Shown here: positions 1 to 7,069 of the stretch, piece by piece
Position numbering within the stretch: the first letter of the stretch is position 1
Layout: each line of letters opens with the position of its first letter
Assembly (NCBI GenBank): GCA_023433775.1
Contig: JAEYTY010000074.1
Coordinates: 1 to 16,794, forward strand
From: Pseudomonadota bacterium
GTDB lineage: Bacteria; Pseudomonadota; Alphaproteobacteria; Rhizobiales; Devosiaceae
Reading direction: 5' to 3'
DNA: 16,794 nt
The notes under the pieces: model-generated
What the model saw: the letters and a program-made list of their open reading frames with translations, nothing else
What the model was told of the DNA's origin: nothing
Database searches by the model: none
Made by a program: the position numbers and the translations under genes

Positions 1-767
1 ACACGGCATTGCCGCTGACTGAAGAAGCGCGATCGACCCTGCTCGGTCTCGCCGATGGCGATGGTCGCGCGCTTTTGGGGCTGGTCGAAGAGATTATTGC
101 CGCTAAGCGCCCTGATGAGACTCTCGATGCTAACAGTCTGCTAACAATTGTGCAGCGCAGGGCACCAATTTACGACAAAGCGCAAGACGGCCACTACAAT
201 CTGATCTCCGCCTTACACAAAACGATACGCGGCTCGGACCCTGACGCCGCGCTCTACTATTTCGCCCGGATGCTGGATGCCGGTGAAGACCCGCTATTCC
301 TCGCTAGACGCTTGATTCGTATGGCTTCTGAGGACGTTGGCCTGGCCGATCCGCAAGCTCTGCAACTCGCCATTGCCGGCCGCGATGCCTATCAAATGCT
401 GGGCTCGCCCGAGGGTGAACTGTCGCTGGCGCAAGTCGTCGTCTATCTTGCCCTCGCACCCAAGTCGAACGCCGTCTATACCGCCTACAAGGCTGCCGTT
501 TCTGTTGCAAAATCAACGGGCTCGCCCAGGCCGCCCATGGTCATCCTCAATGCCCCCACCAAGCTGATGAAGGGTGAGGGCTATGGCGAGGGCTATATCT
601 ACGACCACGACACGCCCGACGCCTTTTCGGGCCAGGAATATTTCCCGCAAGCCATTGGCAGACAACAATTTTATCAGCCTGTCGAGCGGGGTTTTGAACG
701 CGATCTGCGCAAGCGCATGGACTATTTCGCCCGCCTCCGCGCCGCAAAATCGGGGCAGAGCGAATGA
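1..767 (+). CDS. rarA: Replication-associated recombination protein A (RarA/MgsA), 3' part
   Basis: This is the C-terminal 255 or so residues of a RarA/WRNIP1-family AAA+ ATPase. The reading frame is open through position 3, so the true start and the Walker A/B motifs lie upstream of the window. The family acts at stalled replication forks and interacts with single-strand binding protein. The visible part carries the hallmark stretch ISALHKTIRGSDPDAALYY, followed by FLARRLIRMASEDVGLADP, which belong to the helical lid and tetramerisation domains. The C-terminal GEGYIYDHDTPDAFSGQEY stretch is the conserved RarA tail. The stop codon TGA (765-767) overlaps the ATG of a 14-codon mini-ORF, and crcB starts 37 bp downstream, so RarA is probably the upstream member of the operon that runs to 3620. 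The TTG at 9-11 is only an in-frame codon, not a plausible start. The family call is firm. Confidence 0.95.
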   Translation, partial: TALPLTEEARSTLLGLADGDGRALLGLVEEIIAAKRPDETLDANSLLTIVQRRAPIYDKAQDGHYNLISALHKTIRGSDPDAALYYFARMLDAGEDPLFLARRLIRMASEDVGLADPQALQLAIAGRDAYQMLGSPEGELSLAQVVVYLALAPKSNAVYTAYKAAVSVAKSTGSPRPPMVILNAPTKLMKGEGYGEGYIYDHDTPDAFSGQEYFPQAIGRQQFYQPVERGFERDLRKRMDYFARLRAAKSGQSE

Positions 768-808
768 TGCGATTTATCCTAATGAAAACAGAGGTTTGCT
801 CGCGATGA
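764..808 (+). CDS. Possible 14-residue bridging peptide between rarA and crcB
   Basis: A 14-codon ORF encodes MMRFILMKTEVCSR. Its ATG (764-766) overlaps the rarA stop as ATGA, and its TGA (806-808) overlaps the crcB start as ATGA (805-808). The geometry matches the crcB-rluC and rluC-HAD junctions downstream, so ribosomes could reach crcB by successive termination and reinitiation. No known peptide family is recognised. A purine-rich GGGGCAGAGCGA stretch precedes the ATG. It may be chance, because crcB has its own GAGG at 791-794. Translation is inferred from geometry only. Confidence 0.3.
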   Translation: MMRFILMKTEVCSR

Positions 809-1188
809 ATGCATTCCTGCTGGTCGGCGTGGGCGGTGCTCTCGGCTCCATGGCACGCTATGGTGTTTCCATCTTCATGGGTCGCACATTTCCCATGGCC
901 TTTCCCATTTCCACCTTGCTGGTCAATATCTTAGGCTCGATTTTTATGGGCATGTTCGTCGGCCTGATGGCCCGCCTTCTCCCCGATTGGCAGGCCGAAG
1001 CCCGCCTGTTCGTCGCCGTCGGATTACTCGGTGGCTTCACGACATTTTCGTCCTTCTCGCTCGAAACCATAACCCTGATCGAGCGCGGCGCACTGGCGCA
1101 GGCGATGGCCTATGTCGCCTTGTCGGTTGTGGTTTGCCTCGCCGGGCTATATCTCGGCCTTCTGATAACAAGAGGCGGCACGGCATGA
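805..1188 (+). CDS. crcB: Fluoride channel / exporter CrcB (FluC)
   Basis: This 127-residue protein has the usual length of FluC/CrcB, a dual-topology homodimeric inner-membrane channel that lets toxic fluoride leak out of the cell. There are four hydrophobic segments, at about residues 2-24, 33-57, 67-89 and 96-120. Diagnostic motifs are GALGSMARYG near the N-terminus, the conserved Asn in NILGSIFMG (N41), and GGFTTFSSFSLE at residues 76-87, whose F81 and F84 correspond to the fluoride-lining phenylalanines. The ATG at 805 is chosen because it restores the canonical N-terminus MNAFLLVGVGGALG and has GAGG at 791-794. An in-frame upstream extension would overlap rarA heavily and is not family-like. 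Its stop overlaps the rluC start (ATGA, 1185-1188). No fluoride riboswitch is visible in the 37-bp space upstream, so expression probably follows the operon. Confidence 0.95.
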   Translation: MNAFLLVGVGGALGSMARYGVSIFMGRTFPMAFPISTLLVNILGSIFMGMFVGLMARLLPDWQAEARLFVAVGLLGGFTTFSSFSLETITLIERGALAQAMAYVALSVVVCLAGLYLGLLITRGGTA

Positions 1189-2174
1189 GCGCTGTTCAAC
1201 ATCGCACAGTGAGCGCAGACGAAGACGGCATAAGGCTCGATCGCTGGTTTGCCCGGCACTTTCCCCAGCTCGGTTTCGGCCGGTTGCAAAAGCTGATCCG
1301 CAATGGCGAGGTCAAGGTTGACAAGGGCAGGGTGGAAGCCAGCACGCGCCTGCTCGAAGGCCAGACAGTCCGCATTCCGCCCATTGATGACCCCGGCGTC
1401 ATCCGACCCGTGCGGGTCAATGACGAAGAAGTCAATTATCTCAAGGACATGATCATCTACGAGGATGATGACGTCTATGTCTTCAACAAGCCCCATGGCC
1501 TCGCCGTGCAGGGCGGCAGCGGCACAGTGCGCCATCTCGATGGTCTCTTGAAGAACCTCACCAACAAGCAGGGTGAGGCGCCCAAGCTGGTGCATCGGCT
1601 CGACCGCGACACCTCCGGCTGCTTGATCGTCGCCAAGACACAGGCGGCAGCGACCCATTTCGGCAAAGTGTTTCGCTCACGCTCGGCCCGGAAGATCTAC
1701 TGGGCCGTCGTCGCCGGCAATCCCACGCCGCGACAGGGTGAAATTTCCTGTTTTATCGCCAAGCAGGTAACGACCGATGGCGAGCAGATGGTCGTCGTGC
1801 GCAATGGTGCGCCCGGTGCCGTCCACTCCTCGACCTATTATTCGACCACCGACACCGCCAGCCGCCGCTTTGCGTGGGTTACGCTCAAACCGGTGACGGG
1901 CCGCACCCATCAGCTGCGCGTGCATATGGCCCAGCTGGGTACGCCGATTATTGGTGACCCACGCTACTTTAACATTGAAAACTGGCAGGAAGCGCCGGGG
2001 CTGGGCGAGGGACTGCACCTGCACGCCCGCCGTCTTGCCCTGCCGCTGCGCAACGGAAAAAGGCTCGATATTTCCGCGCCCCTGCCGCCGCATATGCGCC
2101 AGAGCTTTGATGCGCTTGGCTTCGACGCTGATCGCTACGACGCGCAGAATGCCGATCCTGAGGACGATGCATGA
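1185..2174 (+). CDS. rluC: RluC/RluA-family 23S rRNA pseudouridine synthase
   Basis: This 329-residue enzyme of the RluA family isomerises uridines to pseudouridine in rRNA. Residues 12-65 form an S4 RNA-binding domain (LDRWFARHFPQLGFGRLQKLIRNGEV). The catalytic domain starts near residue 90 with IIYEDDDVYVFNKPHGLAVQGG. It contains the signature HRLDRDTSG at 137-145, in which D140 is the predicted catalytic aspartate, and the later motif GRTHQLRVHMAQLGTPIIGDPRY. The S4 plus RluA arrangement and the length fit RluC, which modifies 23S rRNA, although RluD-type specificity cannot be excluded from sequence alone. The ATG at 1185 overlaps the crcB stop by four bases and gives a normal N-terminus. 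A longer in-frame extension to 987 lies inside crcB and is rejected. The stop overlaps the next start by ATGA. Confidence 0.92.
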   Translation: MSAVQHRTVSADEDGIRLDRWFARHFPQLGFGRLQKLIRNGEVKVDKGRVEASTRLLEGQTVRIPPIDDPGVIRPVRVNDEEVNYLKDMIIYEDDDVYVFNKPHGLAVQGGSGTVRHLDGLLKNLTNKQGEAPKLVHRLDRDTSGCLIVAKTQAAATHFGKVFRSRSARKIYWAVVAGNPTPRQGEISCFIAKQVTTDGEQMVVVRNGAPGAVHSSTYYSTTDTASRRFAWVTLKPVTGRTHQLRVHMAQLGTPIIGDPRYFNIENWQEAPGLGEGLHLHARRLALPLRNGKRLDISAPLPPHMRQSFDALGFDADRYDAQNADPEDDA

Positions 2175-2836
2175 CCCTTGTCATGTTCGACATGGACGGC
2201 ACTTTGATCGACACGCAGGCTCTGATTGCCGAACACATGGCGACAACCTTTGCCGGCGCTGGCCTTGAGCCGCCGACGCCCGCCCAGTCCCGGCGGATCA
2301 TCGGCCTGTCCTTGCCCGAAGCCATGGCTCGCCTGGCCGATACGAATGACGCCGCGCTCATTTCGCGGCTGGTCGAGGACTATCGGGCGCACTATCGCGA
2401 CAGTCTCGTCTCTGCTGCAGGGCGCGAGGATCTCTTTCCCGGCGCACGGGCAGCGCTGGACTTGCTTTCCGCTCGGCCCGATACCCAACTGGGCATTGCG
2501 ACCGGCAAGGGGCTCAGTGGCGTCCGCCGTCTCATCGCGCTTCATAACATTGCCGATCTCTTCGTCACCCTGCAAACGCCGGATCACAATCCCTCAAAGC
2601 CCCATCCTGGCATGATGCTGCGGGCCATGGCGGAAACGGGCGCTGACAAGCACGAGACGGTCATTATCGGCGACACCACATTCGACATTGAAATGGGCAA
2701 GGCGGCAGGCGTTCGGGCCATCGGCGTCACCTGGGGCTACCATGCACCCGAGGAACTGACTGCGGCCGGGGCCGACCTTATTGTCGAGGACTATGCCGAA
2801 CTGCCTTCTGCCATCGACAGAATTCTGGAGTCCTGA
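2171..2836 (+). CDS. HAD-superfamily phosphatase (phosphoglycolate phosphatase-like)
   Basis: This 221-residue HAD hydrolase has all four core motifs. Motif I is FDMDGT with nucleophile D7 and general acid D9. Motif II is the threonine in GIATGK (T111). Motif III is the lysine in SKPHP (K143). Motif IV is GDTTFD (D168, D172). An alpha-helical cap sits at about residues 15-85, as in subfamily IA enzymes such as Gph and PGMB-like phosphatases. The substrate is not readable from the sequence. Candidates are 2-phosphoglycolate or other small phosphorylated metabolites. The gene lies between rluC (ATGA overlap, 2171-2174) and the ATP12 chaperone gene (one-base gap), so it is translated from the same operon. 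A cytosolic location is expected because no signal peptide or membrane segment is seen. Confidence 0.9.
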   Translation: MTLVMFDMDGTLIDTQALIAEHMATTFAGAGLEPPTPAQSRRIIGLSLPEAMARLADTNDAALISRLVEDYRAHYRDSLVSAAGREDLFPGARAALDLLSARPDTQLGIATGKGLSGVRRLIALHNIADLFVTLQTPDHNPSKPHPGMMLRAMAETGADKHETVIIGDTTFDIEMGKAAGVRAIGVTWGYHAPEELTAAGADLIVEDYAELPSAIDRILES

Positions 2837-2837
2837 C

Positions 2838-3620
2838 ATGCGCGATCAGCTTGAAGATGCCCTCAAGCACAGCGATGATGGTTATGGCCGCGCCCAGCAC
2901 CTCAACAAGGTTGAACTGCCCAAACGCTTTTACACGGAAGTCGGGGTAGCGCCCGTGGAGGGCGGCTTTGCGGTCACGCTCGACAAGCGTCAGGTGCGGA
3001 CCCCAGACCGCAAAATTCCCATTGTCGTATCATCCCAGTCCATCGCCACTTCAATGGCCGAAGAATGGGCGGCGCAGGCGGAGTTCATCAATCCCGCGAC
3101 CATGCCCATGGTGCGCCTGATCAATTCGGCCATCGAGAGCGGCGCGGATTCCATGGCGGCCTTTCGTGCGGAGGTCGGCAAGTTCGCTGCCAATGATCTG
3201 CTGCTCTATCGTGCTGATGCGCCTGAGGATCTGGTGGCCGATCAGGAAAAGCACTGGGATGGGGCGCTGGTTCGGCTGGCCCGGCATTTCGATGTCGCGT
3301 TTCAGCCGACCATCGGCATCATTCATCAGGCGCAGCCCGCTCCAACTCTGACGAAGCTCGATGCTGCGCTGGAGGGGCTCGACCTCCTAACCCTTACGGC
3401 GCTGGTGTCCGTTACCGGCATCACCGGCTCAGGTCTTCTTGCCATTGGCCTGCTGCATGACCTGTTCACGCCCGACGAAATCTGGACCATCGCCCATGTC
3501 GATGAGGATCATCAGATTCGCCTTTGGGGCGAAGACGAGGAAGCCAGCGAACGCCGCGCCATGCGCCGGGTTGAGTTCGACACGGCGGTCGCGGTGGTAA
3601 AGGCGCTAAACGCCGCCTGA
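2838..3620 (+). CDS. ATP12-family F1F0 ATP synthase assembly chaperone
   Basis: This 260-residue protein matches the ATP12 chaperone family. In mitochondria ATP12 binds free F1 alpha subunit and prevents its aggregation before assembly. Alphaproteobacteria keep homologues. The recognisable core is KRFYTEVGVAPVEGGFAV (about residues 30-47), LDKRQVRTPDRK, and the strongly conserved EWAAQAEFINPATMPM (about 75-90), followed by RLINSAIE. The C-terminal half is helical, with EIWTIAHVDEDHQIRLWGEDEEA near the end. The ATG at 2838 is chosen because GGAG lies at 2826-2829 and the start is one base after the HAD stop. An upstream in-frame start at 2781 would lie inside the HAD gene. The 3' end overlaps the convergent folK gene by 15 bp (3606-3620), leaving no room for a terminator. 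Confidence 0.9.
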   Translation: MRDQLEDALKHSDDGYGRAQHLNKVELPKRFYTEVGVAPVEGGFAVTLDKRQVRTPDRKIPIVVSSQSIATSMAEEWAAQAEFINPATMPMVRLINSAIESGADSMAAFRAEVGKFAANDLLLYRADAPEDLVADQEKHWDGALVRLARHFDVAFQPTIGIIHQAQPAPTLTKLDAALEGLDLLTLTALVSVTGITGSGLLAIGLLHDLFTPDEIWTIAHVDEDHQIRLWGEDEEASERRAMRRVEFDTAVAVVKALNAA

Positions 3621-4049
3621 TCCCATCCCCACGACCCAGTCTGCAACCTCTGGCGCAATTTCGCGCAGTGGCTGCAACACGAAGTCACGTTCATGCGCGT
3701 GGGCGTGTGGCAGGATCAGTTCGGGCGTGAACATCAGCAGCCTGCCATAGGCGATGATGTCGATATCGATCAGGCGTGGCCCCCACACCTCCTGGCGAAC
3801 GCGACCCATTTCGGTCTCGATGGCCTGCGTGGCCTTCAGCAGGTCATGCGGCTGAAGCGCAGTTTCAATTTCGAGCGCCAGATTGGCGAAATCCGGTTGA
3901 TCGGTCTTGCCCCAGGGCTTTGTGATGATCAGCGTGGATTGCACCGTGACGCGGATATTGTCAGTCGCGGCAATGCGCCGGACCGCCTCAGCCAGTTGCG
4001 CCTCCGGGTCGCCGATATTGGCGCCCAGGCTAAGCCATGCCTGTGCCAT
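3606..4049 (-). CDS. folK: 6-hydroxymethyl-7,8-dihydropterin pyrophosphokinase (HPPK)
   Basis: This 147-residue kinase transfers pyrophosphate from ATP to 6-hydroxymethyl-dihydropterin, making the substrate for dihydropteroate synthase. The family signature is intact: WLSLGANIGDP at the N-terminus, and RVRQEVWGPRLIDIDII with the two magnesium-binding aspartates D95 and D97. PHAHAHERDFVLQPL near the end is the conserved C-terminal block. Length is normal. It is the last gene of folP-folB-folK. Its ATG overlaps the folB stop (ATGA, 4046-4049 region on the minus strand), so translation is coupled. The 3' end overlaps the ATP12 gene on the other strand by 15 bp, and no intrinsic terminator is seen after it. 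Confidence 0.96.
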   Translation of the reverse strand: MAQAWLSLGANIGDPEAQLAEAVRRIAATDNIRVTVQSTLIITKPWGKTDQPDFANLALEIETALQPHDLLKATQAIETEMGRVRQEVWGPRLIDIDIIAYGRLLMFTPELILPHAHAHERDFVLQPLREIAPEVADWVVGMGSGGV

Positions 4050-4432
4050 CAGGCAGGCCGGACGCGGTGGAGCTCGATCGCTGCTTCGCCGCGCACCATG
4101 GCGATCGGCGCCTCGGGCTTGCGCACGCAGACGATGATCCAGGCGACATCGGGGAAGGCGGAAAAGATCGCGTCGACGATATTTTGCGCGACAGCCTCAA
4201 TCAGATGCATACGCCGATCTTCAAACGCTGCCTTCACCACATCGTAGATGTCGGCATAGGAGACTGTGCTGCCGATCGTGTCAGTCTGGGCAGGGCCCGA
4301 CAGGTCAACGCCGCATTGCAGATCGATGAAAAAGCGCTGGCCGAGCGCCTTCTCCTCGCTCATCAGCCCGTGATAGCCGTAAAATCCCAGATCCCGGAGG
4401 ATGATGCGGTCGCCCGTGAATGGTGTGATCAT
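4049..4432 (-). CDS. folB: Dihydroneopterin aldolase
   Basis: This 127-residue protein belongs to the FolB family, homo-octameric enzymes that cleave 7,8-dihydroneopterin to 6-hydroxymethyl-dihydropterin and glycolaldehyde. Visible family features are IILRDLGFYGYHGLMSEEKALGQRF at the N-terminus (pterin-binding glutamate region), STVSYADIYDVV with Tyr59, HLIEAVAQNI with the pterin-anchoring Glu79, and VRKPEAPI with the expected catalytic lysine K105. Some members also have epimerase activity, which cannot be judged here. It sits between folP (three bases after the folP stop) and folK (one-base overlap), so the three folate steps are co-translated. No signal peptide is present and a cytosolic location is expected. 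Confidence 0.95.
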   Translation of the reverse strand: MITPFTGDRIILRDLGFYGYHGLMSEEKALGQRFFIDLQCGVDLSGPAQTDTIGSTVSYADIYDVVKAAFEDRRMHLIEAVAQNIVDAIFSAFPDVAWIIVCVRKPEAPIAMVRGEAAIELHRVRPA

Positions 4433-4435
4433 GAT

Positions 4436-5293
4436 CTATTCCAGATTTGCCGGCGGACCATACAGAATTGCCTCGGCGACGCGAAGGGCGTCGCGGTTCG
4501 GTCCGACATCATGAACCCTAAAAATATGCCCGCCGCGCTCATAGCCTTGAGTCGTGGTCGCAATGGTGCCGGGCAATCGTTCACTGGGCTGGTTCCCCAG
4601 CAGCTTGCCGATCATCGACTTTCGCGACGTGCCGACCAGCAGCCCATGATCGGGGAAAGAACGCATGAGTTCAGGGAGTTGGTGCAAAATGCTATAATTT
4701 TGAATTAGCGTCTTTGTGAACCCAAATCCGGGGTCGAGGATGATCTGTGACGGATCGATGCCGGCGGCGCCGGAGATGGACAGAGTCCGTTCGAAATAGG
4801 CGCGCATGGATGGTATCGGGTCTGTCGAAGCTGTCCAGGTCCGATCCCAATGCATGGCGATGACGGGAGCCTCCATCACCGCGGCGATCTCGGCCATTTC
4901 TGGCGCGCCTTGGAGGCCGTTGACGTCATTGATGATGTCGGCGCCTGCCTCCAGCGCCTGATGCGCCACGAGGGGCTTCATGGTGTCGATGGATATGGGC
5001 GTGGTTATCCCGGCTGCGCGAATGGCGTCGACCACCGGTATGACGCGGTCGAGTTCCTGCTGCACGCCGACCGGCTCCGAGCCCGGGCGCGTGCTTTCGC
5101 CGCCAATATCGAGAATGTCCGCGCCCTCATCCAGCATCAGCCGCGCATGGGCCAGGGCTGCATCCACGCGATCATGCTGCCCGCCATCTGAAAAACTGTC
5201 CGGCGTGACATTGAGAATGCCCATGACAAGGGCGCGCTTACCCAGGATCAGCGGCGGGCGATGACGCAGAGTGATGGAATGGGTCGTGTGCAT
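4436..5293 (-). CDS. folP: Dihydropteroate synthase
   Basis: This 285-residue enzyme condenses 6-hydroxymethyl-dihydropterin pyrophosphate with p-aminobenzoate and is the target of sulfonamides. The TIM-barrel signatures are all present: GILNVTPDSFSDGG (residues 25-38), DIGGESTRPGSEPV (62-75), SIDT (101-104), NDVNG (122-126), LDPGFGF (186-192), GTSRKSMIGK (221-230) and the terminal RVHDV (259-263). The ATG at 5293 has GGAG about six bases upstream, which supports this start. It heads the folP-folB-folK cluster but lies only 65 bp downstream of cysW on the same strand, so read-through from the sulfate-transport operon is possible. The sequence looks like a normal chromosomal FolP rather than an acquired sul gene. 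Confidence 0.97.
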   Translation of the reverse strand: MHTTHSITLRHRPPLILGKRALVMGILNVTPDSFSDGGQHDRVDAALAHARLMLDEGADILDIGGESTRPGSEPVGVQQELDRVIPVVDAIRAAGITTPISIDTMKPLVAHQALEAGADIINDVNGLQGAPEMAEIAAVMEAPVIAMHWDRTWTASTDPIPSMRAYFERTLSISGAAGIDPSQIILDPGFGFTKTLIQNYSILHQLPELMRSFPDHGLLVGTSRKSMIGKLLGNQPSERLPGTIATTTQGYERGGHIFRVHDVGPNRDALRVAEAILYGPPANLE

Positions 5294-5338
5294 ATTCGCT
5301 CCGGCGGACGCCTGAGATTTGGTTTTTGCACAGCGGGG

Positions 5339-5365
5339 CGTTTAGCGAAAGCCGGAGCCTAAACG
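5339..5365 (-). promoter_or_regulatory. Hairpin spanning the cysW stop codon
   Basis: Perfect 7-bp arms, CGTTTAG (5339-5345) and CTAAACG (5359-5365), enclose a 13-base GC-rich loop. The cysW stop TAG lies in one arm. No run of U follows in the minus-strand transcript, so it is not a convincing intrinsic terminator. It may be a 3'-end stabiliser or a partial attenuator between cysW and folP. Confidence 0.3.
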
Positions 5366-6171
5366 TGCTGCCGGCTTTCCAGCATCGTCTTGATGATCAG
5401 CGTTGCCACGGCGATCAGTGCCAGCGTCGAGGCGGCGGCGAAGGCGTCGGTGATGTTGAAGTCATTGAAGAGCAGGTTGATCTGCAAGGGCAGGGTGTTG
5501 GTCTGGCCGCGAATGGCGCCGGAGACCACGGACACCGCGCCGAATTCGCCCATGGCGCGCGCATTGGTCAGCACGGCACCATAGAGCAGCGCCCAGCGAA
5601 TATTGGGGAGGGTGACAAACCAGAACATCTGCCAGCCATTGGCACCCAGCGATAGCGCGGCTTCCTCGTCCTCGCCGCCTTGCTGGCTCATCAGCGGGAT
5701 CAGCTCGCGTGCCACGAAGGGCGCGGTGACAAAGAGGCTCACCAGCACGATGGCCAGCGGCGTGAACATGATCTGGATGCCCGCGCCCTGTAGCGTCGGG
5801 CCCAGCAGGCCCTGGCCGCCATAGAGGAAGAGATAGACGACGCCGGCCACAATAGGGCTGACGGAAGCAGGCAGTTCGATAAAGCTGATCAGCAATTGCT
5901 TGCCGCGAAATTTGAATCGCGTCACCAGCCAGGCGACGCAGACGCCGACTGCCATATTGATCGGCACTACGATGACGGCCGTCATCACGGTAAGAAAGAT
6001 GGCGTGGAGCGTGTTGGGGTTGAGGATATTGGCGAAATAGATCGCAAAACCCTCGCGCAGCGCCGTGACGAATATATAGATCAGCGGCACGGCAAGCAGC
6101 AGCGTCGCCAGCAGCATAGCCAGCGCAATGAGAGCGATCTCGCCAGGCGAGCGATTGGTGCGGGTGCTCAT
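5359..6171 (-). CDS. cysW: Sulfate/thiosulfate ABC transporter permease CysW
   Basis: This 270-residue inner-membrane permease has about six transmembrane segments, starting with IALIALAMLLATLLLAVPLI and including TVMTAVIVVPINMAVGVCVAWL. The ABC-permease EAA loop is clear at EEAALSLGANGWQMFWFVTLP, the contact point for the ATPase. The region ARAMGEFGAVSVVSGAIRGQTNTLPLQI is characteristic of CysW. It pairs with CysT to form the channel for sulfate or thiosulfate delivered by CysP. The ATG overlaps the cysT stop by four bases (6168-6171). In enterobacteria cysA, encoding the ATPase, follows cysW. Here the next gene is folP after 65 bp, so the energy-coupling subunit must be encoded elsewhere. 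Confidence 0.95.
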   Translation of the reverse strand: MSTRTNRSPGEIALIALAMLLATLLLAVPLIYIFVTALREGFAIYFANILNPNTLHAIFLTVMTAVIVVPINMAVGVCVAWLVTRFKFRGKQLLISFIELPASVSPIVAGVVYLFLYGGQGLLGPTLQGAGIQIMFTPLAIVLVSLFVTAPFVARELIPLMSQQGGEDEEAALSLGANGWQMFWFVTLPNIRWALLYGAVLTNARAMGEFGAVSVVSGAIRGQTNTLPLQINLLFNDFNITDAFAAASTLALIAVATLIIKTMLESRQHV

Positions 6172-7004
6172 GCGTTTCGGTCCACATAGCGCGTCTGCCA
6201 GGCGCCCAGAATATTGGTGGCCAGCAAAGTCAGAAAGGCCACGATCAGCAGGATGAATGCCAGCGCAGCCGCCGCTTCGTAATTATATTCGTCGAGCCGG
6301 ATAAAGATGAGCAGCGAGACGATTTCGGTCATGCCTGGCAAATTGCCGGCAATGAACACCACGGCGCCGAATTCGCCGAGCGAACGGGCAAAGGACAGCA
6401 CGCAGCCGCCGATAAAGGCTGGCAAGATTGCAGGCCAGATGACGCGGGTAAAAATCTGCCAGCGACCTGCTCCCAGCGTCCGGGCGGCGCTTTCAAGATC
6501 GGTATCGAGATCTTCAAGCACGGGCTGCACGGCCCTGACAACAAACGGGATCGAGGTAAAGGCCATGGCGGCGATGATGCCGAGCTGGGTGTAGTTGACC
6601 TTGATGCCATTGGGCTCAAGAAATTGCCCATACCAGCCGGTATTGGCAAAGAGAGTGACCAGAACGAGGCCGGCTACGGCGGTAGGCAGGGCAAAGGGCA
6701 GGTCGACGAGAGCGTCGAGGATGCGCCGCCCGGGGAAGCGATAGCGCGTCAACACCCAGGCCAGCAGCAGTCCGACAACGCCATTGATGATGGAGGCGGC
6801 GAAGGCCGAGGTGAAGGTGATCCGATAGGCTGCCATGGCCCGGTTGGAACTGACGATGCGCCAGAATTCGGGCCACCCCATGCCCATCACCTTGAGCAAC
6901 ATGGCTGCAATGGGCAGCAGGATGACAAGCGTCATGTAAAAAAGCGAGACGCCCATGGTCAGCCCGAAGCCGGGCAGCAGGTGCTTGCTGCGAGATCGTG
7001 CCAT
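6168..7004 (-). CDS. cysT: Sulfate/thiosulfate ABC transporter permease CysT (CysU)
   Basis: This 278-residue permease is the partner of CysW. Six or so hydrophobic segments are visible, beginning with LTMGVSLFYMTLVILLPIAAMLL. PFALPTAVAGLVLVTLFANTGWYG is typical of CysT/CysU, and the EAA motif reads SAARTLGAGRWQIFTRVIWPA. SFARSLGEFGAVVFIAGNLPG is the second conserved block. The start at 7004 (ATG, MARSRSKHLL) is preferred because AGAGGG lies about four bases upstream. An alternative TTG at 7016 would absorb that ribosome-binding site and is less likely. The gene follows cysP after a 65-bp space containing a GC-rich hairpin and overlaps cysW by ATGA, so the two permeases are translationally coupled. 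Confidence 0.94.
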   Translation of the reverse strand: MARSRSKHLLPGFGLTMGVSLFYMTLVILLPIAAMLLKVMGMGWPEFWRIVSSNRAMAAYRITFTSAFAASIINGVVGLLLAWVLTRYRFPGRRILDALVDLPFALPTAVAGLVLVTLFANTGWYGQFLEPNGIKVNYTQLGIIAAMAFTSIPFVVRAVQPVLEDLDTDLESAARTLGAGRWQIFTRVIWPAILPAFIGGCVLSFARSLGEFGAVVFIAGNLPGMTEIVSLLIFIRLDEYNYEAAAALAFILLIVAFLTLLATNILGAWQTRYVDRNA

Positions 7005-7022
7005 GTGCCCTCTCAATGGCGC

Positions 7023-7047
7023 GGCGGCACAGCCTGGCTGCGCCGCC
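7023..7047 (-). promoter_or_regulatory. Intercistronic GC hairpin between cysP and cysT
   Basis: GGCGGCACAGCC (7023-7034) pairs with GGCTGCGCCGCC (7036-7047) with one mismatch and a loop of about five bases. The hairpin lies 22 bases after the cysP stop and ends about 19 bases before the cysT start. No U-run follows, so full termination is unlikely. Such hairpins commonly protect the 3' end of an upstream message, which would allow the binding protein to be made in excess over the permeases. That role is inferred from position. Confidence 0.45.
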
Positions 7048-7069
7048 GTTCTTGGACGTTTTGGTCCGC

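Noticed and set aside
768..804. Possible fluoride riboswitch upstream of crcB.
   Set aside because: Only 37 bp separate crcB from rarA, too short for that riboswitch, and the space is occupied by the mini-ORF.
987..1184. N-terminal extension of the RluC reading frame to 987.
   Set aside because: It lies inside crcB, and the ATG at 1185 gives the normal family N-terminus and the ATGA overlap.
4037..4708. A 223-codon plus-strand open frame opposite folB and folP.
   Set aside because: It overlaps two certain genes with intact active-site motifs and has no recognisable domain.
5339..5365. Hairpin at the cysW stop considered as an intrinsic terminator.
   Set aside because: No U-run follows it on the minus strand and the loop is long, so it is listed only as a possible regulatory structure.
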